Shown here one piece after another: positions 1 to 6,482 of a stretch of 6,482 bases of DNA. The DNA lies in assembly GCA_029987045.1 (NCBI GenBank), contig DALTWN010000058.1, forward strand, positions 1 through 6,482, written 5' to 3'. How positions within the stretch are numbered: position 1 is the stretch's first letter; each line of letters starts with the position of its first letter. Both the position numbers and the translations under genes were made by a program. This DNA is from Methanocorpusculum sp. Its GTDB lineage: Archaea; Halobacteriota; Methanomicrobia; Methanomicrobiales; Methanocorpusculaceae. The notes below the pieces were generated by a model. That model was not told where the DNA came from. It worked only from the letters and a program-made list of their open reading frames with translations, and did not search any database.

Positions 1-23
1 AGAGAGTTCAATTTTCTTTTTCC

Positions 24-46
24 GAAAAAGCAGGGATTTCCCTGCT
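24..46 (-). terminator. Rho-independent terminator of the operon
   Basis: Read on the minus strand, an 8-bp perfect stem (AGCAGGGA paired with TCCCTGCT, positions 46-39 and 36-29) encloses a 2-nt AA loop. The real loop is probably 4 nt with a 7-bp stem. A run of five T (complement of A25-A29) follows at once. It lies about 40 nt after the helicase stop codon. On the plus strand no T-run follows the stem, so it serves only leftward transcription and marks the likely end of the operon. Confidence 0.85.
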
Positions 47-88
47 ATGAGTTCCCTATCTCTTGAAATACCGAACTGAAAAAAAAAC

Positions 89-2251
89 TCACTGAAGATA
101 CGTGAAATCCTGCCGGATGAAATCACGGACCTGTTCTTCCACCCGAAGATCCCGCGGCACGAACCAGGCATATTTGCCATGGAACGGTTCTTCGCCCGCA
201 TCCACCAGCATATGCGGATCGCACGGGTTCCGGCGCAGATCATGGAGCCGGGATTCGAGCGTCTTCGCCGACAGTCTGCTGCGGACGGCCAGATAATACC
301 GTCCGGACGGCCCGAACGTCATACCGCACTGCGGAAAAAGACATGACCGGAGTTCACGGGAAAGCGTATCCATTTCGAGCGTTCCGATCCACGGGAGGAT
401 GTACTGGATTCCCTGTTCTTCGTAGACCAGCCGGTCGCAGAGCCGGTATCTTCCGGCAAGTTCGCGGGCTTCCTGCAGACGGGCGGAACTGACCGGATCG
501 AGATACGGATACACCGCATCGGAAGACAGAATCTCACGCATCATCCTGACGATGCGGGTATGCACCTGCATGCCGGACCCGTGCCACATGCCGATCCGTC
601 CCGCAACCAGGGACGGAACGACATCGATGATCTTCCGGTCTTCATGAACCGCGACGATCTCCCATGATTTTCCGCCGAGCATCAGATACGGCGACCCGGC
701 AGCGTAGCGTTCGACGGTGCCGATCTCCTGGTCTCCCGCAACCACATGGTAGAGTTCCTTTTCCTCGAAGACCGACAGGAACGAGTAATGACCGACGGCC
801 GTCTCGTTCTTCAGACCGATGATGAGCAGACCGTCGTCGGTCCGTTCCAGATGACCGATGACCAGCAGATGCCGCAGAAGCGTCCGGTATTCGTCCTTCG
901 TGATTTCCGCAAACACCGGCATCGACAGGATCCGGGACGCAAGCGTTCCGGGTTTCATGCCGCCCGCGGCATAGAGGACGCTCATCGTCTGCTGATAGAG
1001 AAGACTGAACGGTTTCTTCGGCATGACGAACGGTTCGATCCATCCGGCCGTATCGGTGAGTTCGATGATCGCGATGAGTTTCAGCAGGTCCCAGGGAATC
1101 CGTTCCGGAACCGAATCGCGGTCCGTGGTATCTTCCGTGCAGAAGAACTGCATGCGGGCGATGTTTCCCCGGCGACCGGACCGGCCGAGACGCTGGAGGT
1201 AACTCGAACAGGTGGCGGGAGACCCGATCTGCACCACCTTCTCCAGATCGCCGATATCGATACCGAGTTCGAGCGTCGTCGTCGCGATCACCACCGTCCG
1301 GCTGAACGTATCCTTGAGCGCAGCTTCGGCATCCCTGCGCAGTGCGGCGGAAAGACTGCCGTGATGCACGCGGAACACCCCGGAATCGTCGCCTTTTTCT
1401 TCGGCAATCTCTACCAGATGTTTTGCGATGCGTTCGGCATCACGCCTGCTGTTGGTAAAGACGATGGCGTTCGTGCCGTAGACCGCACGGTAGAGTTTCC
1501 GGTAGAACCGCAGTTCGTCTTCGGAACATTCATCACTGTCTTCCTGCGGATACGAAAACCGCGACAGGTACACCTGGAGTCTGCGTTCCGTTTCCGCATG
1601 CGACCGTGCAAGGGCAACCGCACGGTCCGTTCCGGAACCAAGCCATGCCTTCGCATCCTGAAACTCGCTGATGGTCGCAGACAACCCGATACGCCGCGGC
1701 CGGCATCCGGCGGCATGCTCGATGCGGTGCAGCAGACAGAGCAGCTGCGATCCGCGGTCCTGACCCATGAAGGTATGGACTTCGTCGATGATGACGAACC
1801 GCAGGTCGGAAAACAGACGCGGCAGATCGTCCGGATGCCGCATCACGAGCGATTCCAGGGATTCGGGCGTTATCTGGACGACCCCCGACGGATTCCGGAG
1901 CGCACGCCGTTTCTCGGCCGCGGAGACATCGCCGTGCCAGTGCCAGAGCGGAATCCCGGACTGGTCAAGGATCGGGTCCAGCCGGGCGAACTGGTCGTTT
2001 ATCAATGCTTTCAGCGGACCGATATAGAGGATGCCGATACTCGACGACGGATGACGATCGAGTTCCGTAAGAGCGGGAAAGAACGCGGCTTCGGTCTTGC
2101 CGGTAGCCGTTCCCGACGAGATCAGCAGATGATAATCCGCGCCGAGAACCACACGTATGGCACGGGCCTGGATGTCGCGCAGGTCGTCCCATCCGTGGTC
2201 GTAGATGTATTTCTGCAGGAACGGTGCAAGCAGCGAATATTCGTCAGTCAT
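89..2251 (-). CDS. Lhr-like superfamily 2 DEAD/DEAH-box helicase (Shango SngC / BrxHI-like)
   Basis: This is a predicted ATP-dependent nucleic-acid helicase of 720 aa. Seen in order: a Q-like motif (W21...Q28), motif I SGTATGKT (46-53), Ia GPLKAL (78-83), Ib TPES (128-131), motif II DEVH (156-159), III SAT (191-193), IV IVFTNSRRD (263-271), V TTLELGID (325-332) and VI QRLGRSGRRG (353-362). Residues ~390-480 look like the winged-helix part of Lhr-type helicases. Residues ~490-545 (VVAGDQEIGTVE, then GGKSWEIVAV) match the conserved beta-rich segment of that group. No four-cysteine DUF1998-like region and no nuclease motif is seen. All catalytic motifs are intact, so the enzyme should be active. 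The start is uncertain. ATG at 2251 overlaps the ATPase stop by 8 nt (ATGACTGA), a typical translational-coupling arrangement, and begins MTDEYSLL. An in-frame ATG at 2269 would add six residues (MKISCS). GAGG abuts that ATG with no spacer. As the last gene after a DUF2791 ATPase, it fits SngC or BrxHI. The family call is firm; the system assignment is inferred. Confidence 0.93.
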   Translation of the reverse strand: MTDEYSLLAPFLQKYIYDHGWDDLRDIQARAIRVVLGADYHLLISSGTATGKTEAAFFPALTELDRHPSSSIGILYIGPLKALINDQFARLDPILDQSGIPLWHWHGDVSAAEKRRALRNPSGVVQITPESLESLVMRHPDDLPRLFSDLRFVIIDEVHTFMGQDRGSQLLCLLHRIEHAAGCRPRRIGLSATISEFQDAKAWLGSGTDRAVALARSHAETERRLQVYLSRFSYPQEDSDECSEDELRFYRKLYRAVYGTNAIVFTNSRRDAERIAKHLVEIAEEKGDDSGVFRVHHGSLSAALRRDAEAALKDTFSRTVVIATTTLELGIDIGDLEKVVQIGSPATCSSYLQRLGRSGRRGNIARMQFFCTEDTTDRDSVPERIPWDLLKLIAIIELTDTAGWIEPFVMPKKPFSLLYQQTMSVLYAAGGMKPGTLASRILSMPVFAEITKDEYRTLLRHLLVIGHLERTDDGLLIIGLKNETAVGHYSFLSVFEEKELYHVVAGDQEIGTVERYAAGSPYLMLGGKSWEIVAVHEDRKIIDVVPSLVAGRIGMWHGSGMQVHTRIVRMMREILSSDAVYPYLDPVSSARLQEARELAGRYRLCDRLVYEEQGIQYILPWIGTLEMDTLSRELRSCLFPQCGMTFGPSGRYYLAVRSRLSAKTLESRLHDLRRNPCDPHMLVDAGEEPFHGKYAWFVPRDLRVEEQVRDFIRQDFTYLQ

Positions 2252-3542
2252 CGAGCAGGAAATCTTCATCCTCGTCGAAAACCGGCACTTCGATATGGTC
2301 GTGCATGATATCGGCGAACTTCGCGTCCGGATGGTGATAGAGGATACCGAGAATATTCATCGTGTTGCGCGTGACTTCACGGGCGGTCAGATTGGTCGCC
2401 GCACCCACACGGTTGACCGTCGCCTGCAGCAGTTCCTCCAGATCCGCATCGGTCACCCGCGGCGTATAATTGTAGCGGATACCGTGGATCTCCCGCAGTT
2501 TCTGCATGAGCGCGAAGATCTCCTCGTTCGAGAGGACCTTGAGCGGCATCAGCGGTGCATCCCAGTTCCGCATCCCGTTGCGTTCGCCGAATCGTCCGTC
2601 GTCCAGCCGTGACCTGAGCGCTTCGTAGCTGAACAGTCCGCGTTTCTCGTCCTGGATGAACCGGGTCGTACATCCCATGAGAACGGCAAGATGCGACGCA
2701 CGGCCCTGGACCGTGTCGTTGAAGATCGAAAGGATCGCTTCATAGTTCGCGTTCCGTCCGGCAGCGGATGCGATGTTCGCAAGCGTCTTCGCTTCGTCGA
2801 AGAAGACGATCAGACCCGCATACCCGATGGTCGTGACGAATTCCGCCCACAGTCTGAGGAACGCATACCAGGTATCGTCGGTGATGATGGTGCCGACACC
2901 GAGATCGGCCTTCGCTTCGCGTTTGCCGTCGTATTCGCCCCGGAACCAGCGGGCCGCATTGTATTTGCGGGTATCATCGTCATTGACGACACCGGCCCAG
3001 TACGCGTCCATGACCTTCGCGAAATCGAACGCGAACATCATGGTCTCCATCTGCATGACCGCGTCGTTTATCTTCCGGGTGACCGCCGCCTGGACCGCGG
3101 AACCATCGCCTGCCTCGTCCTGAAGACGGGTAAGCCATTTTATCAGGAGAGAATCCAGTGCCCCGCCCAGCGGCCGGGTCTTCGTCGCCATGCTCGCCAT
3201 CAGTGCACGATACGTCGCCAGACCTTTTCCGCCGGTTCCGCGGAACCGTTTGTCCGGTCCGAGATCCACGTCCATCACGACGAAATCGTTCTCGAGCGCA
3301 TAGTTGCGGACGGCCTGCAGCATGAAACTCTTGCCGGACCCGTATTCGCCGATGATGAACCTGCAGGAACTGCCACCGCCGCGGACCAGGTCAAGATCGT
3401 TCAGCAGGATCTTGATTTCCCGAACCCTACCTACGGTAATGAATTCAAGACCGCGACGCGGCGTGGTTCCCGCATTGAGCGAATTCACGAGGGATTCCGC
3501 AACCTTCAGCGGAATCCGTTTACCCTGTATGCCATCTGCCAT
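2244..3542 (-). CDS. P-loop ATPase, DUF2791 / BREX ATP-binding (BrxD) family; Shango SngB-like
   Basis: This is a predicted AAA+/STAND-like ATPase of 432 aa, thought to drive assembly or remodelling in defence complexes. From ATG 3542, the N-terminus (IPLKVAESLVNSLNAG, then GLEFITVGR) is the characteristic opening of the family. Walker A is GEYGSGKS (65-72). A conserved block KGLATYRALM...TKTRPLGGAL spans ~106-129. Walker B is GLIVFFDEA (243-251, D249/E250), followed by a sensor-like LMGCTTRF (288-295). The C-terminus is acidic (DEDEDFLLDD). The reading frame stays open upstream to a GTG at 3638 that overlaps the preceding gene's stop by 17 nt. The extra 32 residues (rich in H, Q and N) do not look like the family, so ATG 3542 is preferred, although no good Shine-Dalgarno precedes it. 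It sits between the TerB-C protein and the helicase, and overlaps the latter. BrxD from BREX is the main alternative label, but no other BREX component is visible. The family call is strong; the role in defence is inferred. Confidence 0.92.
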   Translation of the reverse strand: MADGIQGKRIPLKVAESLVNSLNAGTTPRRGLEFITVGRVREIKILLNDLDLVRGGGSSCRFIIGEYGSGKSFMLQAVRNYALENDFVVMDVDLGPDKRFRGTGGKGLATYRALMASMATKTRPLGGALDSLLIKWLTRLQDEAGDGSAVQAAVTRKINDAVMQMETMMFAFDFAKVMDAYWAGVVNDDDTRKYNAARWFRGEYDGKREAKADLGVGTIITDDTWYAFLRLWAEFVTTIGYAGLIVFFDEAKTLANIASAAGRNANYEAILSIFNDTVQGRASHLAVLMGCTTRFIQDEKRGLFSYEALRSRLDDGRFGERNGMRNWDAPLMPLKVLSNEEIFALMQKLREIHGIRYNYTPRVTDADLEELLQATVNRVGAATNLTAREVTRNTMNILGILYHHPDAKFADIMHDHIEVPVFDEDEDFLLDD

Positions 3543-3621
3543 GATATCGACCGGAGCTCTCTGTTGATTATCATGTTGATGTTCCGGGATTATTGTTCTT
3601 TCTTTTTCGCCGAGAAAAAAA

Positions 3622-5907
3622 TCAGCTCTGCAGCGCACGGGAAAGACCGTTGCAATATTCGCCGATGATTCCGCCGTCGTCGATTACGATATCGCCGAAC
3701 GTATCGAGTGCGAGTTCGTTCAGGTCATCGAAACAGGTTTCCAGGACCTTGCCGTTCTCTCGTGCGAGGCGTTTCAGGTCCGCGATATTGTCCGGATCCG
3801 TCAGCATGACACGGATGAATTCCGTCTGTGCCGGCGACAGCGCGGATACGAACGAGGTCCATGCATCGTCGCCCTCAGGAACAGGAGCGACCGGTACCGC
3901 TGCCGATTCCGCAAACTTCGCGGCGATCGAAGACGCGGACCGGTCATCTTCGGCATCGTCGTAGGAAACCTTCAGCAGTTCGGCGGTCGCATCCAGATCG
4001 GCCGATGCCGACCGTACCCGGTCCCAGTCCAGTTCGACCTTCTGCGGAACGAATACGGGAACCGCGGTCGGATTCTTTCGTGCATCGCGGCGTGCAAGCG
4101 ATTCATCCAGCCGCTGCCGGAACACGATATACCGGTCCGGCTGACACCGGTCCATGAAGAACGACAGAACGGCCGCAGGATCCGCGGCATACGCTTTCAG
4201 CAGTGCGGATTCCGACGACGAAAAGAGCGCGGCGATATCTGTTTCGTTTGAAAATACGGATGGTGAGCCGGAAACACATGCAGAAGATACCGCGTCCCTG
4301 TCCGGAAACCGCGGAATCACCTTCAGCTGCCATGCGGGATTATGGTTCCTGATCTGACTCAGCGATTCGTCGGCGAACCCGAAATGCAGCAGACAGGTAT
4401 CCTGCCCGACCGATTCGAACGCAAGCAGAAAATACGGATGGTACCGCGAACTGCCGGTCTCCATCCCCATATAGATGCATTTCACCAGATCGACCGGGAA
4501 CATGAGCACCGCCCCCCATCCGTGGGCATAATAGGTGAGCTTGCCCGTATATTCCGTTCCCTGACAGATGATCCGGATCCGGTCGTGTCCTGCACGCTTC
4601 GGATTCTTTGGATGAAAGACGGGAAAGATCCATTCCGAAACCGGGATGCCACCGGTGAAGAACTTCTTCGGCGATATCGCATGGATTGCCGTATTCCGCG
4701 GAAGAAATGCCCATTCCTGATGCACATCCGCATCCAGCAACTGAGAGGGCGACAGCGCGAATCCGTCCGGAAACCGCGCCCGTGCCGCATAGCTTTCGAT
4801 CTCTTCCGGAGTATACGGCTGCGGGACACTGGGCGGATAGATCCATGTCGGCACCGCATCATCCGGAATATCCCAATCCTTTCCGATCGGATCCGCAGGA
4901 AGCGACATGACCGTGACCATATATCCATTCATCATTCCTGGCGCCGGAACGAATACCAGCGACGCCTCGCATCCGTCCGGGACATCGGAAAAAACCGCAG
5001 GATCGATCCGGAACGGGATATCCACCTTCAGCATCACATCGAAATCAGGCACGGGTGAATTGAAAGACGAGAGCGTCCCGGTACACACCTCTTTCTCGGT
5101 GAACAGCGTTATTTCCGCCATTTCGCCCGGATTCTGTCTGCCGATAAAAAAGAACTGGAGGAATTCATATGTTCCGGGAATGAGGAGTACAGGATAGTCG
5201 ATGAATGAAGCATCGATCCGTACCGTCGCATACCGGTCCGGCATGAGACGCCAGGGACCGCTGTGCAGAATCTGCGGCGACCTGGCGAGATCCGAAAAAT
5301 CGACAGTGTCCTGTACCGACACTTTCCGCGACTGATGCCAGTACGCGACGCCTTCTTCATGGAGAAGTTCCAGCAGTACTCTCCGATATCGGTTGTACTG
5401 ATACAGACTGACAATCAGGCAGGGTTTATTGAGTGCCCGATTCCGTGCCGATTCCAGTGCCGGTCTCTGACTGGTCAGCAATATTTCCGGTGTCTTTTTC
5501 AGCGTTTCTTCCATCGCGGAAACCCGTGCACAGATCTCCCGTCTTGCGGATTCGTCCAGCGTATTCCAGACCGGTTCCTGCAGCTTTTCCCGTACGGATG
5601 AAATCCACTCGGTATGATCCGCATAGATTTTCTGATACCTGTCCGCCTGACAGAAAAGCGGATACTTGTCCATGTAACAGGACAGATATCCCACCATCCG
5701 CACCTCTGCCGGATCCGACGAATAGAAGTTGAGGAAATCACCGTACCGGGTGCACTGCACGTCGATATAGGCAGAAACGACGGATTTGCGTATTTCGGTC
5801 AGGAACTCCCGTATTTCTTCGATTACCGCAGAAACCGTTGCGAAACCGGAAGCTAGTGCAGCCATACGGTGGGGAGACGGACAGGATACTTTTGCGGATT
5901 TCTTCAT
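3622..5907 (-). CDS. Large protein with C-terminal TerB-C-like domain; divergent Shango SngA-like component
   Basis: This is a 761-aa protein, recognised only at its C-terminus. Residues ~624-760 resemble the TerB-C domain: VELDWDRVRSASADLDATAELL, a variable linker of Ala, Val, Pro and acidic residues (~650-682), then SALSPAQTEFIRVML, a short helix pair, and the hallmark DDLNELALDTFGDIVIDDGG (727-746). TerB-family domains occur with ATPases and helicases in predicted stress and defence systems, and SngA of Shango is described as TerB-like. I see no TerB core and no TerB-N domain. Residues ~1-190 are predicted helical by eye. Residues ~195-340 and ~395-535 are beta-rich, joined by a Pro-rich stretch (353-366, PTWIYPPSVPQPYT). 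No nuclease, kinase or ATPase motif is evident, and no signal peptide or membrane helix. The start is ATG 5907 with only a weak AGAGA ~7 nt upstream; an in-frame ATG at 5865 is possible. It is the first gene of the A-B-C set and lies 79 nt before the ATPase ATG. The gene is certain, the TerB-C call probable, and the function of the rest unknown. Confidence 0.85.
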   Translation of the reverse strand: MKKSAKVSCPSPHRMAALASGFATVSAVIEEIREFLTEIRKSVVSAYIDVQCTRYGDFLNFYSSDPAEVRMVGYLSCYMDKYPLFCQADRYQKIYADHTEWISSVREKLQEPVWNTLDESARREICARVSAMEETLKKTPEILLTSQRPALESARNRALNKPCLIVSLYQYNRYRRVLLELLHEEGVAYWHQSRKVSVQDTVDFSDLARSPQILHSGPWRLMPDRYATVRIDASFIDYPVLLIPGTYEFLQFFFIGRQNPGEMAEITLFTEKEVCTGTLSSFNSPVPDFDVMLKVDIPFRIDPAVFSDVPDGCEASLVFVPAPGMMNGYMVTVMSLPADPIGKDWDIPDDAVPTWIYPPSVPQPYTPEEIESYAARARFPDGFALSPSQLLDADVHQEWAFLPRNTAIHAISPKKFFTGGIPVSEWIFPVFHPKNPKRAGHDRIRIICQGTEYTGKLTYYAHGWGAVLMFPVDLVKCIYMGMETGSSRYHPYFLLAFESVGQDTCLLHFGFADESLSQIRNHNPAWQLKVIPRFPDRDAVSSACVSGSPSVFSNETDIAALFSSSESALLKAYAADPAAVLSFFMDRCQPDRYIVFRQRLDESLARRDARKNPTAVPVFVPQKVELDWDRVRSASADLDATAELLKVSYDDAEDDRSASSIAAKFAESAAVPVAPVPEGDDAWTSFVSALSPAQTEFIRVMLTDPDNIADLKRLARENGKVLETCFDDLNELALDTFGDIVIDDGGIIGEYCNGLSRALQS

Positions 5908-6001
5908 TTCACGGTCTCTGAAAATGGTTCTTTTCTGAGCTCGAAGCTCTGCTCCTCAGTTATTGATTCCGGGAAAAAAGAGAACGGCATGATTCGAAAG
6001 A
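5908..6001 (-). other. Intergenic gap with inverted repeat between the 141-aa gene and the Shango-like genes
   Basis: This 94-nt spacer is the largest gap between genes here and could hold a promoter or leader for the three downstream genes. Two mutually exclusive hairpins can be drawn. One is GAGCT-TCG-AGCTC (5-bp stem, positions 5937-5949). The other is CTGAG...CTCAG (positions 5935-5939 with 5955-5959). Neither is followed by a T-run on the minus strand, so this is not an ordinary terminator. A T6 stretch occurs soon after the upstream stop codon, but without a good stem. No convincing -35/-10 pair is seen. It could be a protein-binding site, an mRNA structure or chance. Confidence 0.3.
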
Positions 6002-6427
6002 TCAGAACCACTTCTTCTTTTTGCACTCGCACCCGCTCGAAAACGGATTGATGGCATCGACGAATCCGTCGATCAGGTCGGACGTCAGCTTGTAGCCGAG
6101 GATCCCGCCGGCAATCGTCGCGGCCGCACCCAGGTCACGGTCATGCCGTTCCTGTGCCGCGTATCCGTTCATCTGCACGGCTTCGGTGTTCTCGCGAATG
6201 GCATCCTCGAGATCGTCCATACGCCTGAGCATCTCTTCGTCGATTTCCGCACGTCTGCGTGCCGATTCCGCCCGTATCCGCGCAATCTCCCGATCCTGCG
6301 AAACGTCATCGTCGTCGAAATCGTCGTCCTCGTCAAGCATCCGCTGCAGCGCCGCACGCTCCTTTGCCGTCAGTTTCCGCGTGGAAACCAGTTCATCCTT
6401 GTCGGGGTCGAAGTATATCCGTGCCAT
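6002..6427 (-). CDS. Hypothetical protein, 141 aa: acidic, coiled-coil, glycine-rich segment, Cys/Lys tail
   Basis: I do not recognise the family. From ATG 6427 the protein starts MARIYFDPDKDELV. It then has a Lys/Arg helix (17-30), a very acidic stretch (DEDDDFDDDD, 32-41), and a long charged helix (about 44-85, rich in R, E, A and D) that should form a coiled coil. A small-residue hydrophobic stretch follows (LGAAATIAGGILGYKL, 99-114), then an amphipathic segment, and a tail CECKKKKWF with two Cys and four Lys. The hydrophobic stretch is too short for a normal membrane helix but resembles glycine-zipper segments. A TTG four codons upstream (6439) is in frame. ATG is preferred, and an in-frame TAA just before the TTG bounds the ORF. 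Codon use matches the neighbours and the reading frame is clean, so it is likely a real gene. It precedes the TerB-C gene by 94 nt on the same strand, and may be an accessory member of the operon or unrelated. It may also be co-transcribed with genes beyond the right edge. Confidence 0.75.
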   Translation of the reverse strand: MARIYFDPDKDELVSTRKLTAKERAALQRMLDEDDDFDDDDVSQDREIARIRAESARRRAEIDEEMLRRMDDLEDAIRENTEAVQMNGYAAQERHDRDLGAAATIAGGILGYKLTSDLIDGFVDAINPFSSGCECKKKKWF

Positions 6428-6482
6428 CTTTTCGTACAAGAATGATTATCCGCCGAGAAGATAAAGATACCCGTGCGACCCC

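Noticed and set aside
16..30. CTTTTT-CCG-AAAAAG inverted repeat beyond the terminator
   Set aside because: It is an AT-only stem with a 3-nt loop that shares its A-run with the terminator's T-tract, and it is probably incidental.
746..2308. 520-codon open frame on the plus strand opposite the helicase
   Set aside because: It runs antisense to a helicase with every SF2 motif intact. Its translation is rich in R, H, D and Q with no domain pattern, as expected from the reverse complement of GC-rich codon usage.
2691..3668. 325-codon open frame on the plus strand opposite the ATPase
   Set aside because: It is antisense to a well-recognised DUF2791-type ATPase and shows no motif of its own, so it is a codon-bias shadow.
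89..5907. BREX system
   Set aside because: The ATPase and helicase resemble BrxD and BrxHI, but no PglX methylase, PglZ phosphatase, PglW/PglY or BrxC is present, and the TerB-C partner fits Shango better. Genes outside the window could reopen this.
6296..6334. Low-complexity GTCGTC/GAC-rich tract
   Set aside because: It simply encodes the acidic stretch of the 141-aa protein; it is not a tandem DNA repeat or CRISPR-like array.
6445..6474. Possible promoter for the 141-aa gene (GATAAT at 6450-6445 on the minus strand)
   Set aside because: The hexamer is close to TATAAT, but the positions 16-18 nt further upstream (GGGTAT, CGGGTA, ACGGGT) do not resemble a -35 box, and the window ends before the region can be judged.

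Overview
The window holds four genes, all on the minus strand and transcribed from the right edge towards the left. In transcription order they are a 141-aa protein of unknown function (6427-6002), a 761-aa protein with a TerB-C-like C-terminal domain (5907-3622), a 432-aa P-loop ATPase of the DUF2791/BrxD-like family (3542-2244), and a 720-aa Lhr-like superfamily 2 helicase (2251-89). A compact hairpin-plus-T-run terminator follows the helicase at 24-46. Coding density is high. No tRNA, rRNA, CRISPR array, insertion sequence or att-like repeat is visible.

The last three genes are the main content. TerB-type protein, DUF2791-type ATPase and Lhr-like helicase, in that order and orientation, is the composition I recall for the three-gene anti-phage system Shango (SngA-SngB-SngC). 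The ATPase and helicase pair also resembles BrxD-BrxHI of some BREX systems, but none of the BREX methylase, PglZ or PglW/PglY-type genes is present here. I therefore read this as a Shango-like defence operon, and that is inference from motifs and gene order. The unusual part is the first component. Only its last ~140 residues look like a TerB-family domain. The preceding ~620 residues, a helical N-terminal part followed by a long beta-rich middle, match nothing I recognise, so this may be a divergent or domain-swapped version of the system.

A plausible mechanism, inferred only, is that the large TerB-C protein acts as scaffold or sensor, the ATPase (intact Walker A and B) assembles with it, and the helicase (all SF2 motifs intact) remodels invading nucleic acid. 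No nuclease or methylase motif is visible in any of the four proteins. The effector is therefore unknown: it could be the unrecognised part of the 761-aa protein, or it could lie outside the window. The 141-aa upstream gene, separated by a 94-nt gap, may be an accessory gene or an unrelated neighbour.

The host cannot be named. The DNA is moderately GC-rich by eye, arginine is mostly encoded by CGN codons, and the terminator is of the bacterial intrinsic type, so a bacterium is most likely. Shine-Dalgarno sequences are weak or absent before all four starts. No phylogenetic marker gene is present, and an archaeal origin is not formally excluded.
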